Source: Chionoecetes opilio (lineage: Eukaryota > Arthropoda > Malacostraca > Decapoda > Majidae). From it: DNA of 64,000 nucleotides. The position numbers and the translations under genes are program-made. The notes below the pieces were generated by a model that did no database searches, was not told where the DNA came from, and saw only the letters and a list, made by a program, of their open reading frames with translations. The stretch covers positions 65,001 to 129,000 of the forward strand of contig JACEEZ010022710.1 of NCBI GenBank assembly GCA_016584305.1, read 5' to 3'. Shown piece after piece: positions 25,184-37,100 of the stretch; position 1 is the stretch's first letter, and every line of letters starts with the position of its first letter.

Positions 25184-28100
25184 TGATGGTCCTGGAACCA
25201 AACCTATATTTTACCATTAGTTATGTGTTTCGTTATACGAGATTTCGCTTTACGAGTATGCCAGGTGGAACCTAACTGCTCGTATCTTCGGGACCTCCCT
25301 GTACTGCTAAATATTAGTTTTGTGAATAACCATTTAGTGCTTAACGGTCAAATATTAATTAAGGGAGAAGTCCGCCGTGAAAATATGATTTTTTTTTTTT
25401 TAAATACGAATTTGAGTTATATGGTCTATGGCAACACCCTATCCTTTGGCTTTCGAATGGTGGAATTATTTTCAGTCGGACATAAATTTAAATGCCCATA
25501 GTGAGGGGGTTTAAATGGGTCTTTGGTTTGGGTCTTTTCTTTAACGTCTTTTTTTTTTAACATAAAAAAGGACAATCTTCATGGGAAAAGTTGTCATTCT
25601 AGTAACATAGTATTATTTAATATACATAACATTGGAATCGCAGATACTTTCATGTTTTTATATAGGGTAAATTAATATATTACTAGGAGTGCTCGCGGGC
25701 CACAACAAATCAACTCGCGAGCCCGTTGTTGGACCATCCTGATCTAAGCTAAGCTAGATAAATTCATGGATGAAAGGTGGATGTAGGTAGTGTTAAGTAA
25801 CAGGAACTACCTCGTGTAGGTCTCACGGCCTCTAGTAGCTTCTTTATTTTCTTATGTTCTTATAAGCAAATGTAATGTTGTACTGATGTGACCAGTTAGC
25901 TGCTCTCTTTTGTTTGTCTTGCATGTCATCCAACAGATTAATTTTATTCCTCTATTTTCATGTCAATATTTATTATATACCACAGAGCCTTCCTGGTAAT
26001 CGCTGGCAGCCTGAGCAACAAAAACTACTACAAAATCAAGTACAACAACAACAACAAATTCTACAAAAACTACGACAACAACAACAACAACTAGACCAAC
26101 ACAAACAACAGCAGCAACAACAACTACAACAACAAGTACAACAACAAATACATCAACAAGTACATCAACAAGTACATCAACAAGTACAAAAACAGCAACA
26201 ACAACAAGAACTACAAAAACAGCAACTACAACAAAAACAACAAAAACAACAAGAACTACAAAAACAGCAACTACAACAACAAGAACTACAAAAACGACAG
26301 CAACAACAACTACAAAAACAACAACAACAGCAGCAACAAAAACAACAACAAGAACGACTACAACAAGTACAACAAAAACAGCAGCTGGTAATTAGGAAAC
26401 AGGATTTTATTTGACATATATAAAGATAACCCATAAGGTATACTTGTAATGGTCTGTGAACCTGGATACTTACAACCTTGCCTGTTTTAGGAAGTGGGGT
26501 TATGATGGATGTACAGTAAAACCTCTCATATTTAGTAGGGCAGCTTAGCACCGAATTTCAAATGGATGGGGACATGCCGGATAAAAGCACCAAAATTTTA
26601 TCAGGCAATCTTCAGGGTCCCCGCTATGATTCTATAACCGGCGCCAAGCGGTAGGACCACTCTTATTTGAAATTTTTCATTATTTGTGAGGAAAAAAAAA
26701 TTGAAAATTTTGGGATTTTTTTTTTTTTAGTTTTTGGGAAAAAATGTTTTTTTATTGCAGAAATGAGAAATATAGTCTTTTCCGATCATTTTGGTGTAAT
26801 TGTTTTTAAAATCGAACATCTAGAAGTATTTTAAAACAATATTTGAAAATTAGGTGTCTCGGGTGCATTTCCTCAATTTTTTTTAAACGTTCTAATTAAC
26901 GTAGGTCACCCGGGTATTCAAAAACACAATTTTCGTTATCATTTTTATTTCGTAATCGCGTGGTCGAGTAGCGGTTAACATAGTGAATCGCGTAGTCTAA
27001 TTAATTCGGAGCCTGCCCTTAACACATACGAAAATCAAGAAAAATGGATACTCTTTCAGACCGTGCGTATATTCACCCAACATGGTGCAAAATTACTTCT
27101 CGGCTAAGCTATTCACATTGGCAGCTGCATAGTTCGGTGCACTTCCACTGCGCCTTCTTGCATGAGCATCGTCCTCCGCACGTGGCGCTTTTGCAGCCAC
27201 ACTGACCAGTTCGCTGCAGGCCTGAGATGCTACAGGCAGGTTGGACCACACAGGACGCCAGGTCTTCGTTGCACTCTCTAGAGTCCATCCAAAGCCCTCT
27301 GGGGTTGGAGGCTTCTGCTCACATTGATCACTGGTTGCCCAGATTCCAGCTTGGTAGACTGCGCGCAGTGTGTGCTGCAGAAGGGCTTCTTGCGTTGGGG
27401 GAATCTTTTCCATTGGCCTGTTCTTCTGTGAGAAGAGTTCCCTACGTGCCTCGTTCACAGAGTCCAAGTTGCTCGTCTTATTGTAGATGATCACGGTGAA
27501 GCGCTCGAGCAACTGGAATTGCTTGCAGTTCACTGTCACAGTCATGTAAGGGTGATTCATGAAGTTGTTGAAGGCCTCCGTCACCTCCACGTAGGCATTC
27601 CAAGCCTCCATGCTGATTTCTTCCCTTTGCCGAAGAAAGCGGAAGTTGTGTCGCAGCCCGTGAAACTGTGGAACATAGGCAATGCCGTTGACCTATCTTT
27701 TCCCAGAGCATGGCATATGGCATTGATATCCAGGTACATGAAGTTCTTTCCAGTTCCAAATGCTACCCAGATGGCTGCCATCTGATGCTGGCTGGTCAGG
27801 AATGGTACTTTCCTATCAGTATGGCAACGACGTCTGTGTCGACAGTGCGTACCAAACAGTTGGTGCATCCCTTGTCCAGCGCATCTTTCAGGTGAACAAC
27901 AATCCTTGTATCGGCCTCTTCGTGGTCACATCGTGGCATGGAGTGGTCTGAACCTCTGCTGATTACATTTGTGCCTGATGTTATGAAGACCCCCTTTCCG
28001 TCTGGCCAGTCACTGGAGCCGACTTTGTCTGAAAGGAACTGGAAAAGCTCCTCCTTGTTTGTGGGATCCCGGAGGAAGTCGGGCCAGTTGCTGGGCACCT

Positions 28101-31100
28101 TCGTTGGACCACCGACCTTTCTTCGTACACCTTTCCCCCTTTTCTCTCTAGTTGACTCCTTGATACTGCTGGCAATGTAGCTGTCCCAGACCACATCGAC
28201 TCTTCTGCAGGATTCAAGAAGCTTCAGGATGTGGGGGATGAAGACCTCATTAGCGTAGTCATTGAATGTGGTAACATTAGTAAGAGGAAGCAGATACACC
28301 ACAGCAGCACCGTCGAGTATTCTTGCATCCAGAAACGGCGGGGGTTCCTTCTGAGAGTTTTGTGTTTCTTCCACAAGGATACCAATGAGGTCTGACTTCT
28401 TTCCTTGGCGCAGTGTTCCTCTTTCAGATAGAGAAGGGGGGTGCGGATGATTTTCATGTTGGAAGAAGGTTCCCATATCTGTATCCCTGTTCTGAGCAAC
28501 TATGTACAGACGAGAGAAGAGGGACACATCATCTTTCAACAGGGAAACACCATCTGACTGCTTCCTCTTCCCCTTGGATGATGATCTGAAGAGAGGCAAT
28601 GAGTTCCTCTTCACAGGCTCATGGATGGACTGCCTTCGTTCAGTGATGATAGCCTCGTTGTAGCTGTCGTACTGAGCCTGTCCCACTTCTTCTATGGTTT
28701 GCACAGTGTTGGCCACAGATTCTCCAATCACACGCCGCGTGTCGAGTGCAATCAGCTCGCTTCCTTCCTCTAGGAACATCTCGTTGATAACTTGAATAAG
28801 GCCCAGTGTTTGCTCATGAAATGTCTTCTGCGCAGACAGACCTTCTTCGTGGTGCTGGCGTTCTTCTTCTGAGATGGCAGTGTACTCCCGCTCAAACTCA
28901 GTGAGAATGCGTGCCTGCTCAGGTCCGGCGATCATCCACTTCTTGAAGGCTGTTGGGTTTTCAGTCAGGCCGACTGCTCCTCCAGGGCCCTTCACAAGCT
29001 CATTATTCTGTTCATGGGCTTGGTCGATCGGAATGCTGGAGAACCTTCTGGCTGTCTTCTGAACAACCCAGTTGCCTCTGATAATAAACTCCTCTTCGAT
29101 TGTTGGAGGGAGGCTCTCCATGTCGCGGATGTGGATCGGGACCCATCTGGCATAATTATGGTGGTCAAGTGCGAAGAACCATGGTGCAAGGGCTTTCATA
29201 GACTCGACATACAGGGGAAAGTCTCTTTCTCTGTGAGCGCGAACGAAGGTGAGTCCAGGAGCTCAATCCTCAGGATAGTGTCCCAGTACTGAAAGGTGGA
29301 CTCTTCCTGACCATGCTTTGTTTCCAGTCCTCTTCTGTCCTATCTTCAGTTGCTGCACCAGCAGCGCTCTTCATGTAGGCATCATGTTGCAGCTTGGAGA
29401 GTGCCAGAGCGCTGACTTGGTGGGCATGCCTGGTTCTCGTCAGGTGTGATGCCTTCAGGAAGGAGTCAGCTGTGCCAGCAGAGGCTATGCCTGCCTGGTT
29501 TATTGCTGTCGCCCATCCAGATCCGTCTAGGTAGTCTCCAAGTGTCTTCCACACCGCCATCTCCAGGTGGAGTCCGCCAAACATGACAACATACTGGTCT
29601 TCACCGTGTGTGGTAGGGCAGTGCCACTGAATGAACTTGGCAAGCGCATACAGCGGAGCATCCATTGCTATTATTGGAATCTGTCCAGGGTTCAGGAACT
29701 GTGTAGATTCGCGGATGACATCCATTCCATGCTTGATCATTGCAGGTGTGTCTGCCTTCTCATTGAAGAGAGGCAGAAGTTGAGTGATGGCAGCTTCTAC
29801 TTCTTGAGCAGGACTGTTTTGCAACGAGGCATGGTAGGCGGACCAGGCTATACAATCTCCCTTGATCACATCTTCTTTGTCCAAGAGCTGACTGGCGTGT
29901 TCCAGCCATTTCTTTTCTTGTTCGCATGCCTTCTTCAGGTAGCCATGTACAGCTGTGATGTCACGGGTTGTCTTGGGCACAGCCACCGACGCCTTGGGAA
30001 GTGCCACAGCTGGAACATTTGTAAAGCAGTGTGGCAGCTGGTGGGCCTTTGTCCCTCCTGACATCAATGCTATTCCTTCTTGGATCTGTCCCCTATTCGA
30101 TGCAGTTGGCGATTGGAAGAGACTGATCCCTGTTCCATGGAAGGAACCTTTGGCGGTTGTGCTTGAGGGGTTGTAATCAAGGTTGTCTAAGGCTCCCACG
30201 GTGAAGAGACCTTGGCGGAGCTGGACAGGACATACTACACCTTCATCTTCATGTTTTCACAGACGGCAGTGGCGATTTCATTCTCCACTTGCAGGACCCT
30301 GTCATAACTGACACTGATGCCCAGTTCATACATCTTTGTGACCATCTGTTTGGACCTTGTCTGTGTGTGCACATTGAGGCCGATGTACAGCGGAAGGGGT
30401 GGTTCACAGTCTGATGAATGACGTGATCTGCCAACTTGGGGCCCTTGTGTGTCCCTTGGGGCTCTCTGCGCACGCTTCTTGGTCTTCTTGCAGTTGTAAA
30501 GGATGACCTGTGAAGCTGTGAGACAGGCCTGTGAATCCACTGTGTCCTGGTCTTTCAGATCAGCCCCTTTCATCAGCATGGTTATCAGGGATTTGAGTTG
30601 GGTCGGGACAGTCTTCTGCTGGCAGTCACTGGGGAAGGCACCATCAAAGTTGAACCCGCTTGAGCTGAAGATTTCATTTCGTACAATCCTGGCAGCTTTC
30701 GCCAAAATCAGAGTATCTCCTTCAAAGTCCAGTTTGAACGCTTGCTTCAGCATTCCCTGCATTCCTTGTTCAAATACGAGTATCACTTCTTTCCCGGCAC
30801 TTTGCTCTTGGCCGTGGGGGAAGTGATTCAAAACTTGCTCCTTGAAACGGCCCTTGTTGATTTCACTAGTAATACCAAAGTCTGCGAGGCGTGTCACGTA
30901 GAGGTGCCTCAATGAGGCCAACTTGAAGCAAAATGTACCTTCTTCTATCTCGTTTTCAATGTTTGTGAGGAGTTCTGCGAAAGCTCTTGCTTTGAACTTC
31001 TTCACATTCGCAGGTTCATCCTTGGAAGTTTCTCTTTGCCTCACTAGAGACCGATGGCGATTCCGAAGACCAACGAGGCAAGCCAGATGATACTTTGCTT

Positions 31101-34100
31101 CCAGTGCAATAAGGTCACCGGCTCCTTCAATCCTGTCCATTAACTCTGTCTCTTGCAGATCGCTGGCCATAAACCTGACGTTATCATCTGCGCCTAGAGT
31201 TCTAAATTCATGCATGAGTCCGTCTTGCTTAGTGCAAAATATGCAGATGGTCATTTCGAACGATTGGCGAGGCCGCCGGCGCCTGCCTTCAGTAGTGCCA
31301 CTTTCAGGGGTAACATCTCTATCCCTCTTTCTTGCTCTTTCCACTCTGTTTGAATTGAACTGTGAATGACAGGATTTGTGCCACTGTGCACGATTCCTGA
31401 TGAGGTCATCCACAGTGATATCACTGCCGAAATGCAGCGGCTCCGGCAACGAGTTCAGTTCTCTGAAGTGAGCCACATTTTTTAGGAATGATGCATAGGC
31501 CGCCGGTGCTGATGTGTCTGCTCCACGTGCATTCAAGGGGCAGCGCAGGGATTCAGGTGTAGTTTGTTGGCAAATTATGCACTGTTTCCATTCCATCTTC
31601 ATGAAGTCTTGCTCTTCAAACCTGCAACACAAGGAAAAACAATATAAGGCAAATTGCAACATATATCAGATATGATTACAACATATAGCAGATTTAATAT
31701 AATATGCATCTAATTAAATAAAAAAAATCTAAATGTCCATTGTGCATGCATCTTGCTGTTCGGATCGTTTGGCGCCGGTTCTAGAATTGAAGCTTAGATG
31801 CTGAGGAAATGCACCCGAGACACCTAATTTTCAAATATTGTTTTAAAATACTTCTAGATGTTCGATTTTAAAAACAATTACACCAAAATGATCGGAAAAG
31901 ACTATATTTCTCATTTCTGCAATAAAAAAACATTTTTTCCCAAAAACTAAAAAAAAAAAATTTCCAAAAATTTTCAAAATTTTTTTTCACATATAATGAA
32001 AAATTTCAAATAAGAGTGGTCCTGCCGCTTGGCGCCGGTTATAGAATCATAGCGGGGACCCTGAAGATTGCGTGATAAAATTTTGGTGCTTTTATCCGGC
32101 ATGTCCCCATCCACTACCTAAGCTGCCCCACTAATTCGGACTAATTGGGCCAAGGAGTGGTCCGAGTAATGCAAGGATCCGAATAATGGGGGGATATGAA
32201 AAAAAAAAAAAAAAAAAAAAAATCATCTAGGTGTATATATTAGCTAGAAAATTTTGACCCCTAAAAAATATAAAAAAATATAAAAATCTAGGTGTAGTAT
32301 ATATAGCTAGGAAATTTTGAAGAGGAGGAGGTCCGAATACGAGAGGTTTTACTGTATTGCTTATTTGAATAGCAGTGATACTCATGAATGTACTGGACTG
32401 CTTGTAATGATTCCTTCGTGGTCCATGTCAGCCTGCGATTCGAAAACCACCTTTACTTAAGAGCCCTGGCAAAAAGACCTACAAGCAGCAGCTGATGGAG
32501 GCGGTGGAAGCACTGGGTTACGCCTCGTCCAAACCCGTCTACCAGACCCTCCGCTACGGCAAGAAGACCCAAGAGTGGTGTACAACAATAATAGTAAGTG
32601 TCTATTTTGGCACTTGCAGTCTTCTGGTTGTGTGATTTTACTCCCAAGGTATGATTATTTAAAGCATGTGTTCTGTGAATTTCTATTAGTTTCCAGCCTG
32701 CTCCTGGTATCTGTTGTTCATATGCAGTAATTAATTTATTTGAGATAGTTAAGATTTTATTTTATTATTGTCAGACATGGCGTAAGTTCCTACGCCCAGC
32801 TGTATTGTTGGGTGGTCAGCTGCATCACAATCAACTTTCATTATAATGATTTCTTCTACTTAGTGGGAACGGAATATTTATTGATGCATGGGATGAGTGG
32901 TTAGTGGTTTTTAATATTTTAGTTTGGCGATATTTAGGGACCATAGTTGGAAGATGTGAATGAAACACATACCTTTATACCCTTGGTATTGACTATTCCA
33001 TCATGACTTATGCAGATTGGAAGCCAGCTTAGAGTGAGCAGCTACCCGATCTCTTTGAAAACCCCAGAGCAGGCAGAGGAATCCGCCTCCGAGATAGCCC
33101 TGCAGTATCTTCCACAGCTGGTCAAGCAGCAGGAAGTGGCACAGCACACCACCACTGCTGACTACACGGTGTCTGTCCAAAGGGTGAAGGAGGTGAGTAG
33201 AGTAGGTGTCCATCACTTACCAGGAGTTTTGAGCACCATACTTAACCCCTTGAGACTAAAAACGTAATTTCCATTGTAATTTGGCTGCCATTTGACGATT
33301 TTTTAGTGATTATAAGCAAAATTTTATAGATATGACCTGTTAGTATCCTTGTCGACTAACTAATTTGGTATATTCAGTTACTTTTCGTAATTTTATGCCT
33401 AACAACAGACAATTTTATACAGCAAAGGAAAGATCTGGGCGTGAAGGGGTTAATGGTGTGTGTGCATTAGCTTTTATAAATATTGAATAGTTTGCCTCAT
33501 GTTTGATATATGACTGCATGGTCATTTTTTGAAGTAGGTCCTTTACCAGTTTGTAAGTCTTATGTCTTCTTACTACAGCTCCTGGAGGATAGATACCCCT
33601 TAAAACCTCTCTGGTGGGAGGCTCTGCAGGCTACATACCGGAAGGTGTATCAGGAAAATTTGCCACAAGACTGGATAACAACAGTCAAATCCAAGAACAA
33701 CATCAGTTTGAAGTTTGATAATCCCTGTTTAGACAAGTGGACTGTCGCATTAGCCCCGCAAGTAGATTTGTCAGATTCTGGCAGTAAATCATCCTGTTTG
33801 AACATGGTAAGATAAGATATGTGTAAAATTTTCATCAAGTTTGATTTAATCTAATTCAATCTGACGGCCATTCCTTAAAAATCCCATAAGTCAATACCCA
33901 TGACAAAAAGTTTTATATGCTCTGTTCATACAATGTAACTAGTGCAAGAGGTGGCAGGGGAGGAGGGAGTGTTTTGATAGTAAGGCTTGGGAGCTCCTCT
34001 GCCATGGTTACCCCTTGAGGGAGCAAGGCTTCAGAGTCATGGATAAATAGTATGACTGAAGTACAGGGTTCTTCCCAAGTATTCTATGTTATATTGTAGG

Positions 34101-37100
34101 GTTTCTTTTTATTTTTATTATCTTATTTCTCTTATTCTTTTTATTTTATTTTGTGGTTTTCCTTTCCCTTTACCTCTGTGCATATTACTTTTGTAGTGAA
34201 AAATACATCAATTTTTTGATTAATTTTCTCTAAAAGAGGTTACGGATACATTTGAAAATACATAAATGAAAGCCTTTTTAAGTTTAAATTGTGCACTGTC
34301 ACCGACGTAGATCTCCATTGTCATCAAAGGTATTGTGTTTGTCACTGCAAACAATATTACGTACTAATTAATTACGAGAAAATTAACAATAACGAGATAA
34401 AATCCACAGAACCACTTGTCATATCACACCCTGGCTCATCACCAGGCCCAGGAACTGAGCTCACATGTTCTTTAGTCCATTCTTTAGTCTTCAGTTTAGT
34501 CCATGTTATTTAGTTAACCAGGCGAGCATTATCTGGCTGTTTAGTTGAATCATACCTGGACACAAAACAAACCAAAATTTAGAAAATGTCCGAATGGTAG
34601 AATGGGCGTTGAAGTCTATGGTCTGTAGGGCGAAACTTTCACATCCAAGGTGAAACGTTAGAGGACCGGTGCATATTTCAATGTTTTCGGCCTTGGTATG
34701 TTACCTTCTAACCATTTTACATCACCACCCATTCTAAGGCCATTTATGAAACAAAATTGAAATGCCGGGATGAGTTGAAACTTTAATGAAAAGTAGGTAA
34801 TAGTGCACGGGTTAAATAGAACTTTCACATTACTTATGTATTTTCAGCTGCAATTTAGAATATTCCTGTGTCATTATTAGAAATGTTGAATGATGTCTGC
34901 AATTTATCTCATGAATGAAACAAACCTTACTGTCACTGTGTTTCCCAGACGCCCAGCCCTCCCCCCCTGACGCCCAGTCCTCCCCGCGCCAGCACTCCCA
35001 AGTCCCTGGACACAACACCCGTAGAAGAGCAGCCACACTTGCCTTGTGAAAGGTACATCAGTCCCTCATCATAGATATGTTATCATTTGTAATATAGATG
35101 GTGTTATACTCAACTTCCATAAACCTCATATTCTAATACTAAGCATATATAATGTGAACATTATTTTTGGTAAAGAGCGCAAACATTACCTTCACCAAAA
35201 ATGTGACAAGCCAGGGGATGAAATGACCAGAAAAAAAGTGTCTGCACCACCCCAAGAATGTTTAGGTGATGACTCTATCTATGATGCCTGTGCCTAAGAA
35301 CTCGCCCAGTGGGATAGCCGTGACAGAAGAGTCTCCCTTTATTCCTGCAGTGAGGAGGAAGGCAATAGTTCAGCTGCAGGAAGGGAGTTGGTGCTGCCGC
35401 CCCTCGTCCTGCCCTCCACGCCCACCTGGGATGTGTTGATCACCTGCGTCAAGGACCCCAACGATATCAATGTGCGCCTGGTGGGCGAGGAATACAGTGT
35501 AAGTGTCATTGATCATGTAGGTTTGTTTCTTACCCTAATTTCTAAAGCCCAAAGCCCACATTTTAACCTGAAAAATTGTCGGTCTTCTATGCTAGGTTGG
35601 CTAGGCACACCCGGTTGCCTTATATGCCCCTTTTTCTTCTTACAAGCATTAACTTAAATTATTATCATTTTCTTTATTTTCTCATAGGTTAAGTCTGTAA
35701 AGTCAGGGACAATCTTAATTGTTATCTTTTGTATTACCTCTAAATTTCTTTACTTTTAATATTTTGTGAGTTAGGTAAAGATGGGGGCATTACGCTATGC
35801 TGCGCGTGGCCTCGGTGCTCATCTCCGTGGCATTAGCCCTTGAGCCTGCTGTGGTGGGTGAGAACCCGCTACCCCGGGAAACAGGGCTAGTGTGACATCC
35901 GGGTTACCACAGTTACCATCCCCAGGTACCCATTTATCGACAATCCCCGAAAGGAAGGATGAACAGCTATAGGGTTGGCCGCCGACTTGCCCTGGCCTGG
36001 ATTCGAACCAGGGCAACGCGGATTCGTAGTTAGGCACGCTAATCACAACGCCACTGCGACGACAAATTTTGTGAGGGGACCACACAATTTTGGCATATGC
36101 TTAGTGCTTATATTGGTTCCCGGTTATGCCAGTCCTGGCTTATATTGGTTATTATATTCCCGGACATCACACTAGCCTTGTGTCCCGGGGTAGGGGGTTC
36201 TCACCTACCACAGGCTCAATGGCTAATGCGACAGAGGTGAGCACTGACGCCACGTGCAGCATGGCGTCTGCCCCCATCTTTACCTTACCTTATATTGGTG
36301 ATATTATTCTTGTGATTATTCCTTCATCATGTCTTTTTCCATGAATTGAAAACTACCCTCATGTTCCTCAACATTCTGTATGCTTCATTGAATAATATAC
36401 TCGATTTACCAGAAAACTATTTAGCTGAAAAATAAAAATTTTGTTATTCTATTTTTCAATGCTAGATATAGCAGAAAATTCTGCTAAATATAGCAATATT
36501 TGCTGCGGTTCCGTTAACGACAGCTGACTCATGCGTTTGGGTAGGCTTGGGAGCTATACAGACCACTGCAGAAACAGGATTTACCGGAAATGCTATCGGG
36601 TTTTACTGAAAATTCTGTTATATCGGAGCTACAGTAAACCCTCGCTATAACGGACGGTTTGGGGGGAGGGGTCATCTAATATAATCCCATATATCTGAGC
36701 AATCCCCCCCATGAACTCTAGATTTCAAGCACAAAAATAACCTAAGTTATCTATTAGGGGCCCCTATTTGATTGGAATTTTGATTTTTTGGAATTTTACC
36801 CGGGACTGGCGGTCGAAGTGTTCCATTTGCTCGAAGAACAACGTATGTAGAGATCTGTCTAGAAATATTAATATTTAGGGGTCGTACAATGAGGTTGAAG
36901 TTTATTATTTTCTGTAAGAATTGGACATTTTCTATGTGCCGATATAACTTATTTTCAAAATTATTTGTCACTAACATTTGAATGTTGCATTATTTGAGTA
37001 ATAAACGTAGTTGTAAGCACGCTTCGTTTCACAGCGTTGATTCTAGGTCCCCCTCTTCTTCAGTACTAGCCCCTCTAGGGTGGGCGACCATCTCCCACTC

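Noticed and set aside
26177..26551. Cys-rich minus-strand frame over the polyQ exon
   Set aside because: It is the complement of CAA/CAG repeats (TTG/CTG); the plus strand has splice sites, phase agreement and gene context.
27227..27490. Plus-strand frames opposite the 5.8-kb transposon gene
   Set aside because: They are complements of the better-supported minus-strand coding relic with recognisable motifs.
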